Below are positions 10,398 to 18,496 of a DNA stretch of 64,000 nt, one piece after another; position 1 is the first letter of the stretch, and every line of letters begins with the position of its first letter. The DNA lies in the NCBI GenBank assembly GCA_020725425.1, contig DYFA01000033.1, positions 1-64,000 of the forward strand. Reading direction: 5' to 3'. Position numbers and translations under genes: made by a program. The DNA comes from Aneurinibacillus sp. (GTDB taxonomy: Bacteria > Bacillota > UBA5301 > DYFA01). A model generated the notes under the pieces. The model saw nothing but the letters and a program-made list of their open reading frames with translations, did not search any database and was not told where the DNA came from.

Positions 10398-10419
10398 GCG
10401 TTACACCTCAACCCCCTGA

Positions 10420-10641
10420 TCACTTCAGGGTCGTGACAATCATGGCGGCAACCACGAAGCCCAGCACGACGATGGTTTCGGGGATGGCCTCCAAGGCGAT
10501 GACCATACCCGCCGTCTCCGGCCGTTCGGCGATGGTGCCGGCACCCGCCGACCCGACTCTCATCTGAACGACAGCGGTAGCCCACGAGCACCCCAGGATG
10601 GTCAGGGCAGCAGCCAGTGCCTTGACGGCGATTTCAGACAT
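10420..10641 (-). CDS. atpK: V/A-type ATPase proteolipid subunit K (rotor ring)
   Basis: A 73-residue two-helix proteolipid. Helix 1 spans about residues 5-25 and helix 2 about residues 46-69, with the ion-carrying glutamate Glu55 in IPETIVVLGF. One hairpin per protomer makes it the short 8-kDa type rather than the duplicated 16-kDa type. The start at 10641 is behind GGGAGGTGAG; upstream in-frame ATGs fall inside subunit I. Whether H+ or Na+ is carried is not decided by what can be seen here. Confidence 0.92.
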   Translation of the reverse strand: MSEIAVKALAAALTILGCSWATAVVQMRVGSAGAGTIAERPETAGMVIALEAIPETIVVLGFVVAAMIVTTLK

Positions 10642-10646
10642 CCAAC

Positions 10647-12608
10647 TCACCTCCCTCTGGCAAATGGTTTGTAGCGCTTCCCACCGGTTTCGTAAAACCA
10701 CTTGAAGAACTCGATGACATTGAGGCGGATCGCATGAATGCCGGGACTGAAGGCGTGAATCAGCAGAGCGATGGCGTGCAGCAGGCCGGCGATGGCCAAA
10801 CCGGCAGCCAAATTGCCCATCTTCGTCGCCAGGGTGTTGGCGGTGACCGCCAAGACCACACCGGACATCCCCAGGGCCATCAGACGGGCGAAAGAGGCCA
10901 CGTTGCCCAGCATGCTGAAGACCTCCATCGGACCCATGAGGCCACCCCCGACGACCAGCAACACCAGGCCGACCGGGAGCATGATCCCTCCGAGCGCACC
11001 GGGGATGTTCACCACCATGCGGAGAGCGAACAGCACGGCACTGACCAGAACCAGCGCCATGCCGATCTTTTCCATGGCGTGCCGTGTGTGGCGGCCGCGG
11101 AAAGCGTTGACCGCCCCGAGCAGGAGGCCGACCAGGATGCAGAAGGCGCCGAGACCCACGGTGACGAAGAGGAGCGGCATCATGTTCTCCATGCTGCGTT
11201 CGAAAGGCAGTTCCAGTCCGAAGAGATGAATCTCGCGCACCAGGTGGAAGCGGTGGGGCAGGTCGCCGAAGGCCTCCCCGTAGAGGATGCCGAAGAGGAT
11301 GGTCGCGATGGCCCCGGCCGAGAAGATCCCGAGGAAGGACATCACCCCGGGGTTGTTCTTAAACTTGCGCCTGAGAAGGAGGGCGATGATGAGCCAAACC
11401 AGACCATAGCCGGCGTCGCCGACGATGATCCCGAAGAACACCGGAAAGAAGATCGCAATGAAGGGAGTGGGATCCACCGTGCCGTATACCGGGGGTTGGA
11501 ACAGGGAGAGGATCAGCTCGAACGGCTTGGCCCACTTGGGATTCTCCATCACCACCGGGACTTCCTCGAGCTTCTCCTCGTCGACCGGGCGTTCTTCAAT
11601 CAGCACCCGACCCTCCAGCTCGGTCCTGATGGTCTCTTCTGTCCGGCGGAGATCCTTTCGCGGCACCCACCCCCGGATGACGAAGGTGAACTCGGTTTCG
11701 CCGCACAGCGAGTTGCACTGCAATTCCTCGATCCTGTCCCGGACCGCAGCGGCCAGCGCCTTGAGCGCTACGTACGACTGGCGGGCTAAGGCGGCCAACT
11801 CGCTGTCCACCTCTTTGACGGTATGCGGGAGTTCCTCCGTCCGCTGGCGGATGGCCGTTAGGGCCTCCTGGGGAGAAAGCCCGGCGAATTCGGCCGGCAA
11901 GCGGATCAGACTCACGTTGTCCGCGAGAACCTCATGTATCTTTTGGGAAAGATCCGCAGGATAGACCACGATTCCGGCAGTCGCGTTCTCGTCCAGTTCC
12001 TCATGTTCCACCCGGATGCGGACCCGGTCCAGGTTTACCAGTTCGTGGCGGATGGCATCCAGGGCCGCCGGGTGTGTCCGCTCAATCAAGAAGGCGGTCG
12101 TCTGGTGGTCTGGAGGAATTTCCAGGCGCGCCGCCAGCGGTTGGATTTTCTCCAGGATGGTCTCGTACCGCCGGAGCGTCAGGAGGTCCAGTCTGGCCCG
12201 GTCCTTCTGGGCACTCAGCTCGCGAGTCCGCTCCCCCTGTTCAGCGATGGCCCGGTCCACCTCAGCCAGCAATTCCTCTGAGGTGCGGGCGGATAGTTCC
12301 TTAACGCGCCGCTCCAGCTCCTCATCCGAGGGCGGGTTTTCCAGAGGCGGCAGGGACTCCAGGATTCCGTTGATCACCGAGACCTTGTCCTCCAGAGCCG
12401 CCCGCAACTGCTTGCACTCCTCATCCACGGTGATCGGGCGAACCTCCTCCGCCGCCACCGCTTGACCTGTTTCGGCAGCTTCCTCGGTTGCTTCTGATGC
12501 TACGACGGGTTCGAAGTGGAGAGTGCCCAGACGGTGAAGAAGGCTCAGGGTCTGTGGCAGGAGACTCTTGGGACCCACCAATTCCACTTTCGCCATCGGC
12601 AGGAACAT
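10647..12608 (-). CDS. atpI: V/A-type ATPase subunit I (membrane stator, a-subunit)
   Basis: A 653-residue subunit I. The N-terminal half is soluble and coiled-coil (two long helices around residues 70-300). The C-terminal half has seven to eight membrane helices starting near PFIAIFFPVFFGIIVGDAGYGL. LGNVASFARLMALGMSG contains the essential arginine of the ion half-channel. The start at 12608 is 8 nt after GGAGGA and one base from the stop of subunit H. Confidence 0.95.
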   Translation of the reverse strand: MFLPMAKVELVGPKSLLPQTLSLLHRLGTLHFEPVVASEATEEAAETGQAVAAEEVRPITVDEECKQLRAALEDKVSVINGILESLPPLENPPSDEELERRVKELSARTSEELLAEVDRAIAEQGERTRELSAQKDRARLDLLTLRRYETILEKIQPLAARLEIPPDHQTTAFLIERTHPAALDAIRHELVNLDRVRIRVEHEELDENATAGIVVYPADLSQKIHEVLADNVSLIRLPAEFAGLSPQEALTAIRQRTEELPHTVKEVDSELAALARQSYVALKALAAAVRDRIEELQCNSLCGETEFTFVIRGWVPRKDLRRTEETIRTELEGRVLIEERPVDEEKLEEVPVVMENPKWAKPFELILSLFQPPVYGTVDPTPFIAIFFPVFFGIIVGDAGYGLVWLIIALLLRRKFKNNPGVMSFLGIFSAGAIATILFGILYGEAFGDLPHRFHLVREIHLFGLELPFERSMENMMPLLFVTVGLGAFCILVGLLLGAVNAFRGRHTRHAMEKIGMALVLVSAVLFALRMVVNIPGALGGIMLPVGLVLLVVGGGLMGPMEVFSMLGNVASFARLMALGMSGVVLAVTANTLATKMGNLAAGLAIAGLLHAIALLIHAFSPGIHAIRLNVIEFFKWFYETGGKRYKPFARGR

Positions 12609-12995
12609 TCACCGTTCCTCCTCTCCAGATAGCTCTGGCACTACGCACCGGCTCACAAACTCCACCGCCGCCGCTATCCTTTCCTTGGCAGTCTGACGCA
12701 CTGCTTCTGCCTCGGCGTCCGAGCGGGCGACAATGGCCTGCGCTTCGCGGTCGACCTTGTCCAGTTCAGCCTGAAGAAAAGCCTCTGCCTTCGCCGCCGC
12801 CTCAGTGGCTGCGTTCGCCACGAGCAGGTCCGCCCGGCGTCGAGCCTCGGCGACCACTCCTTCCGCCTCGCGGCGGGCGGCCAGGACGAGTTCCGTCAAC
12901 TCGCGCTCCTTCTCCCGCACCAGCTCCAGGGTGCTCCCCTCGGCATGCCTCTCCCTGGACGCCTGGCGGGAGGGCTTAGTCGGCCCGTGCGCCAT
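12609..12995 (-). CDS. atpH: V/A-type ATPase subunit H/G (peripheral stalk)
   Basis: A 128-residue, almost wholly helical protein with alanine-rich heptads (LVLAARREAEGVVAEARRRADLLVANAATEAAAK), typical of the stalk subunit that coils with E. It is first in the operon. A strong ribosome site (AAGGAGGGGGG) sets the start at 12995. Sequence identity in this family is low, so the call relies on composition, length and position. Confidence 0.85.
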   Translation of the reverse strand: MAHGPTKPSRQASRERHAEGSTLELVREKERELTELVLAARREAEGVVAEARRRADLLVANAATEAAAKAEAFLQAELDKVDREAQAIVARSDAEAEAVRQTAKERIAAAVEFVSRCVVPELSGEEER

Positions 12996-13295
12996 CCTTC
13001 CCCCCTCCTTATCGGTCCCGGCGTCGCGCCAAAGTTTTCGTGAAGCACTTCACGAATTTTGGGTCAAATGACGCGTCGAAACTGCCGCGACCGTCCTCTG
13101 CTACAGTCCCGCTGCATGCAAAGAAGTGAAGACTGGTGAAATGAGCGCTGAGACGAAGAGGGCAACCCTTACCAGCTAGGCTGCCATGTAGAGAAGTGCG
13201 ATGTTCCCCCCACCTGTACTTCCGGTGGCAATATATTCGGACTCCTGGGTCAAAGTCCTTCTATGGTTTGGAATATTTTTGCGAAAGCAGCAGCC
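12996..13295. other. Intergenic region between greA and the V/A-ATPase operon
   Basis: About 300 nt without a gene. It should hold the ATPase promoter, but no convincing -35/-10 pair stood out. It contains the inverted repeat at 13037-13056 and a short CCACC/GGTGG hairpin near 13215. I looked for T-box, cobalamin, SAM and c-di-GMP riboswitch signatures and found none. Confidence 0.5.
13037..13056. promoter_or_regulatory. Inverted repeat, candidate operator of the ATPase operon
   Basis: A perfect 9-bp inverted repeat, TTCGTGAAG-CA-CTTCACGAA, lies 42 nt upstream of the first ATPase codon. Its symmetry and size fit a homodimeric repressor site, or a short mRNA hairpin near the start of the transcript. 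There is no T-run, so it is not a terminator. Confidence 0.5.
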
Positions 13296-13820
13296 TCAGG
13301 CTGTCTCGACTTTGGAGGAGGTGAAGTGATTCTCCGCCGGGCGGACGGCGAGGATCTCGTACTCCACCGCCCCCGCGGGAACCTGGGCGCGGACGCGCTC
13401 CCCCACCCGGTGCCCCAGGACCGCCTGGGCCACGGGGGATTGATTGGAGATGCGGTTCTTGAAGGGGTCCGCTTCAGCGGAACCCACGATGCAGTACTCG
13501 AACTCGTCTCCGGTGGCGCAGTCGCGCAACCGGACCCAGGAGCCGAGCGCCACCACGTCACCGGGCGCCGCCGACTCATCGATCAGCTTGGCGCTGCGGA
13601 TCAAGTTCTCCAGCTCTGCGATCCGCCCCTCGACAAAGGCCTGCTCCGTCTTGGCCGCCTCGTACTCGGGATTCTCCCAGGCATCCCCGAATTCGAGGGA
13701 CTCGCGGATGCGGTTGGCCACCTCCGCCCGGCGGACGTTGCGCAAGTGCTCCAACTCGGCGACGAGCTTGCGCAGTCCCTCCGCGGTCAGGACCATGTCT
13801 TTGTCGGGCCGGTCGGCCAT
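13296..13820 (-). CDS. greA: Transcription elongation factor GreA/GreB family
   Basis: A 174-residue Gre factor that rescues backtracked RNA polymerase by stimulating transcript cleavage. The N-terminal coiled coil contains LTAEGLRKLVAELEHLR and EFGDAWENPEYEAAK; in this tip the usual GDLSENAEY has become GDAWENPEY, keeping the acidic residues. The C-terminal FKBP-like domain includes SPVAQAVLGHRVGERV. The start at 13820 follows AGGGGTGAG; the frame continues upstream to 13901 without a ribosome site. It is slightly longer than typical GreA (about 158 residues). Confidence 0.9.
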   Translation of the reverse strand: MADRPDKDMVLTAEGLRKLVAELEHLRNVRRAEVANRIRESLEFGDAWENPEYEAAKTEQAFVEGRIAELENLIRSAKLIDESAAPGDVVALGSWVRLRDCATGDEFEYCIVGSAEADPFKNRISNQSPVAQAVLGHRVGERVRAQVPAGAVEYEILAVRPAENHFTSSKVETA

Positions 13821-14031
13821 TTCGCTCACCCCTGCTCTGCCCGTGTCGCTAGAGTATATTCCCCCGGCGAGTCCACCTTGCCAGGGGAAAGGGCGCGCCA
13901 ACGAACAATTGTTTCGGCTTTAGTGGAGTATTTCGCCTGTCCGGCCCAGAGTCCTGCCACGGGCGGCGTCGTGGAGTTTATTTTTGCCCGGGCAGGAGAA
14001 AATATGTCCCGTTCCAGCGGGAGGCGAGGTC

Positions 14032-14922
14032 GTGCACGCCCTGTGGAAAGGAACCATCTCCTTCGGGTTGGTCAGCATCCCGATCAAGCTCTATCCTGCC
14101 ACCCGGCACCGCGACGTCCGCTTCACTCTGCTGCACCGCAAGTGCCACACCCCCCTCCGGTACCAGCGCTTCTGCCCCGAATGTGGGACGGAGGTGGCGA
14201 AGGAAGAGATTGTACGGGGGTATGAGCACCAGCCCGGCCGCTACCTCGTCCTCACCGAGGAGGACCTGGCCGGGCTGCCCGCCGCCGCCGCCCAGACCGT
14301 GGAGATACTGGACTTCGTGGACCTGGCTGAGATCGACCCGGTGTACTTCGAGAAGTCCTACTACCTGGAGCCTCAACCGGGCGGGGGGAGAGCCTATGCC
14401 CTCCTGCGCCGGGCTATGCAGGAGAGCGGGAAAGTGGGGCTGGCCCGGGTGGCGCTGCGGGCCAAGGAGGCTTTGGCGGCGGTGCGGGTCTTCGGGCCGG
14501 GACTTATCCTCAACACCATGTTCTCCCACGATGAGGTGCTACCGATGAGCGAACTGGCGGGGCTGGCCGAGCTGCCGGACGAGGCGGCGCTGGACGAGAA
14601 GGAGGTGCAGATGGCAATCACCCTCATCGACCACCTGACTGCGCCTTTCACCCCGGAGAAGTACGAGAATCCGGCTGAAGAAGCCCTTCACCGGCTCATC
14701 CAGCAGCGCCTGGAGGGTGAACCGGCGGTACCCCCGCCGCGCCGGCGGGAAGCGGCTGAGGTGATCGACCTGATGACCGCGCTGAAAGAAAGCGTCGCCC
14801 GGACTAAGCTCCGCGACCGGGAGCAGGCTCCGCCGGGGGCGGTGGCCGGGGCCGGGGCCCGGCGGGCCAAAGCGGGGGAGCCTTCGCCCCCCCGCCGGGC
14901 CAAGCGCAAAGGTGGGAGGTGA
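14032..14922 (+). CDS. ku: Non-homologous end-joining protein Ku
   Basis: A 296-residue bacterial Ku, which forms a homodimeric ring on DNA ends and recruits the ligase. Family sequences include ALWKGTISFGLVSIPIKLY, CHTPLRYQRFCPECGTEV (two CxxC-like pairs), EEIVRGYE and DFVDLAEIDPVYFEKSYYLEP. The basic tail (residues 270-296, rich in Arg, Lys, Pro) may aid DNA binding. The start is taken as GTG at 14032 behind GGGAGGCGAGG; the ATG at 13984 lacks a site. It overlaps the ligase start by 4 nt and forms one operon with it. Confidence 0.95.
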   Translation: MHALWKGTISFGLVSIPIKLYPATRHRDVRFTLLHRKCHTPLRYQRFCPECGTEVAKEEIVRGYEHQPGRYLVLTEEDLAGLPAAAAQTVEILDFVDLAEIDPVYFEKSYYLEPQPGGGRAYALLRRAMQESGKVGLARVALRAKEALAAVRVFGPGLILNTMFSHDEVLPMSELAGLAELPDEAALDEKEVQMAITLIDHLTAPFTPEKYENPAEEALHRLIQQRLEGEPAVPPPRRREAAEVIDLMTALKESVARTKLRDREQAPPGAVAGAGARRAKAGEPSPPRRAKRKGGR

Positions 14923-15923
14923 CCACGCCCGGCCTGCCACCGCTCCTTCCGGCCGCGATCCCCCCGATGCTCGCCACTCTCGGTGGCGCCCCGTTCGACT
15001 CTCCGGACTTCTGCTTCGAGGTGAAGTGGGATGGATTCCGGTGCCTCGCTTTCCTCGAAGCCTCCACCCGCTTGCAGAGCCGGCGGCTGATCGATTTAAC
15101 CGGGCGGTACCCGGAGTTGGCCGACCTTCACCGGGCAGTGCGGGGGCAACCGGCGGTGCTGGATGGCGAGATCATCGTCCTCTCCGGCGGGCGGCCGGAC
15201 TTCGAGACGCTTCTCGCCCGGCATCAGCTTGCGAGCCGCGCCCGCCGGCGGCAGGCGGCGCTCGCCCACCCGGCCACCTACGTAGCCTTCGATCTGCTCT
15301 ACTGGAAAGGCCAGAACATCATGGGCTATCCCCTCTACCGCCGCCAGGAGCTGCTCTCCGAGACACTCAGCGAAGGCGACCATCTCGTCCTCTCCCGCCC
15401 GGTCAGGGAGAGTGGGACTGCCTACGCCCAGGCCGTTTTCGCCCGGGGACTGGAAGGAGTCATGGCGAAGCGGGTGGAAAGCCCTTACCTCCCCGGGAAG
15501 CGCAGCCGGGACTGGCTCAAGCTCAAGCGTCCGCGGGGCCTGTCCGGTGCCATCGTCGGCTACACCGAACGGGCGGACGGAGGAGTGGGCTCGGTAGTGG
15601 TGGGGTTGTACGACCCGGAAGGGAGACTGCACCTAGCGGGCCGGGCCGGGGTCAGTTTGCCTCAAGCGGAAGCCAACGACCTGCTTGAACAGTTGACCTC
15701 CCTTCCCCAGGCCGCCCCCCCGCCGGGGTCCCTCCCGGCGGGGCTCGCCCGGAAAATCCACTGGGTCGAGCCGCGGCTTGTCTGTCGCCTTGAGTACCTG
15801 GAACTGACCTCCGCCGGCCACCTCCGCCACGCCGTCTTCCGCGGGCTGGTTCCCCGGGAGCCGCGGTCTTGCACGACGGCTCAGCTCGGAGAGGCCGGAC
15901 GTCTGGAAGGAAGGTCGGAATGA
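14919..15923 (+). CDS. ligD: ATP-dependent DNA ligase (LigD ligase domain as a separate protein)
   Basis: A 334-residue ligase. The adenylated lysine is Lys36 in FEVKWDGFR; LDGEII, LEGVMAKRVES and WLKLKR are further nucleotidyltransferase motifs, followed by an OB-fold. In many bacteria this domain is fused with polymerase and nuclease domains in LigD; here it stands alone and no nuclease domain is present. GTG start overlapping the Ku stop (GTGA), and the stop overlaps the next start (ATGA). Confidence 0.93.
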   Translation: MTTPGLPPLLPAAIPPMLATLGGAPFDSPDFCFEVKWDGFRCLAFLEASTRLQSRRLIDLTGRYPELADLHRAVRGQPAVLDGEIIVLSGGRPDFETLLARHQLASRARRRQAALAHPATYVAFDLLYWKGQNIMGYPLYRRQELLSETLSEGDHLVLSRPVRESGTAYAQAVFARGLEGVMAKRVESPYLPGKRSRDWLKLKRPRGLSGAIVGYTERADGGVGSVVVGLYDPEGRLHLAGRAGVSLPQAEANDLLEQLTSLPQAAPPPGSLPAGLARKIHWVEPRLVCRLEYLELTSAGHLRHAVFRGLVPREPRSCTTAQLGEAGRLEGRSE

Positions 15924-16870
15924 CGAACGGCAAGAGACGCCTGGTGCAAGTCGGCACACGCACCTTTCCCGTCTCCAACCTGGACAAGCTCCTGTGGCCG
16001 GAAGACGGGATCACCAAGGCGGAGTTGATCCGCTACTACTTCGCTGTCGCTCCTTACCTGCTCCCCCACCTGCGCGGCCGGGCGCTTACCGTAGTGCGGT
16101 ACCCGGACGGCATCCGCGGAGAGGGCTTCTACCAGAAGAACCTCCCGCCTACAGCCCCTGAGTGGCTGCCTCGCTGCGAGATTCCCTCCGAGGAGGCGGG
16201 AACCATCTCCTACCCCGTGGTGGAGGAACTGGCGGCCCTGGTGTGGCTCGCCAACCAGGCGGTTCTGGAGCTCCACCCCTCCCACCACCGCTGCGACCGA
16301 CCGGACCGGCCCGACTGGGCGGTGATTGACCTGGACCCCGCGGAAGGAGCGGGGCTGGACGAGGTGCGCGAGGTAGCCGTGCTGGCCCGGAGGCTCCTGG
16401 ACGACTTCGGCCTCCACGCTTACCCCAAGTTCTCGGGGGCCACCGGCGTCCACCTCTACCTCCCGCTCCCTCGCCGCTACTCCTACACCGAAGTGAGCCG
16501 GGCCATCGGCTACCTGGGCCGCCTCCTCGTCCAGCTCAACCCGCGCCTGGTCACCACCGAGCGGCTGGTCCGCAACCGGACCGGCCGAGTGTACGTGGAC
16601 CACCTGCAGAATCTGGCCAACAAGACGATCGTCGCCGTCTACAGCCCCCGCCCCCGCCCGGGAGCGCCGGTTTCGACGCCGGTGACCTGGGAGGAACTGC
16701 TCAGCCGGCGGCCGGAGGAGTTTACCATCCGCACCGTGCCGGAACGCCTGCGCCGGCTGGGCGACCTGTTCGCCCCGGTCCTGCGCGGGCCCCTGAACGC
16801 GGCGGCGGTGGACCGCTTCTTTGCCGCGGCATCCGCTGGCAAACCGGGAAGGGGGCGGAAAAGCACGTAA
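15920..16870 (+). CDS. ligD: NHEJ primase-polymerase (LigD polymerase domain as a separate protein)
   Basis: A 316-residue polymerase of the archaeo-eukaryotic primase fold that fills gaps at broken ends. The catalytic acids appear in VIDLDPAEG (about residues 135-140); SGATGVHLYLPL carries the conserved His, and VYVDHLQN the third acidic residue. The start at 15920 has GGAAGG upstream and overlaps the ligase stop. Ku, ligase and polymerase thus form a three-cistron NHEJ set, placed just before spoVT. Confidence 0.93.
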   Translation: MTNGKRRLVQVGTRTFPVSNLDKLLWPEDGITKAELIRYYFAVAPYLLPHLRGRALTVVRYPDGIRGEGFYQKNLPPTAPEWLPRCEIPSEEAGTISYPVVEELAALVWLANQAVLELHPSHHRCDRPDRPDWAVIDLDPAEGAGLDEVREVAVLARRLLDDFGLHAYPKFSGATGVHLYLPLPRRYSYTEVSRAIGYLGRLLVQLNPRLVTTERLVRNRTGRVYVDHLQNLANKTIVAVYSPRPRPGAPVSTPVTWEELLSRRPEEFTIRTVPERLRRLGDLFAPVLRGPLNAAAVDRFFAAASAGKPGRGRKST

Positions 16871-16930
16871 CCCTAGCTAGAGAATATGGCCCAAGGGGTT
16901 GGAGAGACTAGAGACCAAGGAGAGATGGGA

Positions 16931-17458
16931 ATGAAAGCGACTGGCATTGTCCGGCGCATCGACGACCTCGGGCGGGTGGTCATTCCGAAAGAGATTCGCC
17001 GTACACTGCGCATCCGCGAAAACGATCCCCTGGAGATCTTCACCGACCGCGAGGGGGAGATCATCTTCAAGAAGTACTCCCCCATGGGGGATCTCGCCGA
17101 CTTCGCCCAGGAGTACGTGGACGCCCTCCACGAGTCGACCGGGCATGTCGCCGTCATCGTCGACCAGGACGAGATCATCGCGGTCAACGGAGCTCCCAAG
17201 AAGACCCTCCTTGGTCGGCGGATCACCGGAGAGGTGGAACGGCTACTCGAAACGAAGCAGAGTCACATCATCACCACTCCCAGCGAAAGCAGCCCCGTCG
17301 ACGGCTTCTCCTGCAGCGCTCAGGTAGTCTCCCCTATTGTCAAGGACGGAGAAGTGCTGGGCGCCGTGATCCTTGTGGCCAAGGAGGGCACGATGACCGA
17401 CGTCGAGCGGAAGCTCTGCGACACCGCCGCCAACTTCCTCGCCAAGCAACTGGGGTGA
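16931..17458 (+). CDS. spoVT: Stage V sporulation protein T
   Basis: A 175-residue forespore transcription regulator. The N-terminal AbrB-type swapped-hairpin DNA-binding domain is nearly invariant (MKATGIVRRIDDLGRVVIPK, then IRRTLRIRENDPLEIF), and the C-terminal half is a GAF-like domain. The start at 16931 has AGGAGAGA upstream. It is read in the same direction as the NHEJ genes, 60 nt after the polymerase, which suggests spore-stage expression of repair if co-transcribed. No separate sigma-G promoter could be called. Confidence 0.95.
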   Translation: MKATGIVRRIDDLGRVVIPKEIRRTLRIRENDPLEIFTDREGEIIFKKYSPMGDLADFAQEYVDALHESTGHVAVIVDQDEIIAVNGAPKKTLLGRRITGEVERLLETKQSHIITTPSESSPVDGFSCSAQVVSPIVKDGEVLGAVILVAKEGTMTDVERKLCDTAANFLAKQLG

Positions 17459-17466
17459 GACCCGCC

Positions 17467-17925
17467 TTAAGCCGGGTCAGTCAGTTCCGGCGCGGTTCCC
17501 AGCTCTGAAGGGCAAGACCAGGGGTAGATCACCGGCGGCCTCTGGTTTTCGCGGCGGTGCCAGAACCGCTCCCAGAGCTGTTCCGGGCTGAGGCCCGCCG
17601 TTTCCGGCACCGCCTCCGCTTCAGGCGGCGGCCCCTGTTTAACGCCAACCCTCTCCCCGCGGCCACCACCAGCATCGGAGCCACCCGCCTTCGCCTCAGC
17701 CGAGGCAGCGGATTCAACGGGGGGTGCAGAAACAGGCGGTGTCAGCTTGGCCAGCAATTCGTCCCGCTCTGCCTGCACCCGCTCCTTGATTCCTTTCAGC
17801 TCGCTCAGGCGCGCCTCGTGCCGGGCGATCCCGGCCTCCAGCGCCAAAAGCCTCGATTCGATCCGCCGCAAGGCCTCCCGGCCGTGCCGGTCCAGGGTTG
17901 CACTCACACTTTCCACCCCCACCAC
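17467..17925 (-). CDS. Unknown protein with N-terminal coiled coil
   Basis: A 152-residue protein not recognised. Residues about 8-60 form a predicted coiled coil (ALRRIESRLLALEAGIARHEARLSELKG is within it). A low-complexity Pro/Ala/Gly linker follows, then a more conserved-looking tail (LSPEQLWERFWHRRENQRPP, then VIYPWSCPSE). GTG start; several GTG codons lie close together, so the exact start is uncertain. It converges on spoVT with only 8 nt between stop codons. Confidence 0.55.
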   Translation of the reverse strand: MVGVESVSATLDRHGREALRRIESRLLALEAGIARHEARLSELKGIKERVQAERDELLAKLTPPVSAPPVESAASAEAKAGGSDAGGGRGERVGVKQGPPPEAEAVPETAGLSPEQLWERFWHRRENQRPPVIYPWSCPSELGTAPELTDPA

Positions 17926-17991
17926 ACACCTGGGTCGGGCGCTTGGCCCACTCCATGGTATTCACCAGGCAGCGGGAGGGAAACCGTTCGG

Positions 17992-18231
17992 CTAGGCCGA
18001 GTGGGCCAGCAGGCGATCGATCTTCGCCCGGTCGAACCCGACCACGACTTCGCCGTCGATGGTGATCACCGGGACGCCGTACTGGCCGGAGATTTCGATC
18101 ATCTCCTGAGCCGCCGCCCGGTTGAGGCCCACGTCGATGTCCTCGAAGGGGATATTGCGGGACCGCAGATAATCCTTGGTCACCTTGCACCACGGGCAGG
18201 TGAGTGTGGAGTAAACCTTGACCGTCGCCAT
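17992..18231 (-). CDS. Glutaredoxin-like protein (CPWC motif)
   Basis: A 79-residue glutaredoxin-fold protein: a first strand VKVYSTLTCPWC with the redox CxxC at residues 12-15, cis-proline in GVPVITIDG, and the GFDRAKIDRLL C-terminal helix. The size and motif resemble NrdH/YruB-type redoxins rather than glutathione-dependent glutaredoxins. A good promoter lies at 18300-18329. Its partner is unknown. Confidence 0.88.
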   Translation of the reverse strand: MATVKVYSTLTCPWCKVTKDYLRSRNIPFEDIDVGLNRAAAQEMIEISGQYGVPVITIDGEVVVGFDRAKIDRLLAHSA

Positions 18232-18299
18232 CTGATCTCAGACTCCTTTCCTGGCACCTGTGCGAGAAGCGGCACGGCCTTTTCGCTGGCTTCGTATAT

Positions 18300-18329
18300 A
18301 TTTTATGTACGCTTCGCCATCCTTGTCAA
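18300..18329 (-). promoter_or_regulatory. sigma-A-type promoter of the glutaredoxin-like gene
   Basis: On the minus strand: TTGACA, an 18-nt spacer and TAAAAT within a notably AT-rich stretch. It predicts a leader of roughly 60 nt. Confidence 0.75.
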
Positions 18330-18458
18330 GGGCCACCGCGCCCGGAGTGCCAAAACTTACCTTTGCCGCGCCGGGAGAGGCAACGTATAGGCCGTTTCGG
18401 AACGGGCATAACTATAACCGCAACCGAGGAAGAGTTTTCTTTCCTCCCCCACAAGCCC

Positions 18459-18496
18459 ATAGCCAGGGAGAATGCGGGAGCATTCTCCCTGGCTAT
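18459..18496. repeat. Perfect 17-bp inverted repeat at the folE2 3' end
   Basis: Two 17-nt arms (ATAGCCAGGGAGAATGC and its complement) enclose a GGGA loop. The repeat takes in the folE2 stop codon, so it ends that transcript structurally, but the T-run (TTTT) follows it on the plus strand, not the minus strand. It could act as a 3' stabilising or terminating hairpin for folE2, or end a plus-strand RNA from the 18.33-18.46 kb gap. Confidence 0.7.

Noticed and set aside
13060-13260. Possible riboswitch between greA and the ATPase operon
   Set aside because: Segments such as AGGGCAACCC looked riboswitch-like, but neither strand fits a T-box, SAM, cobalamin or c-di-GMP core.
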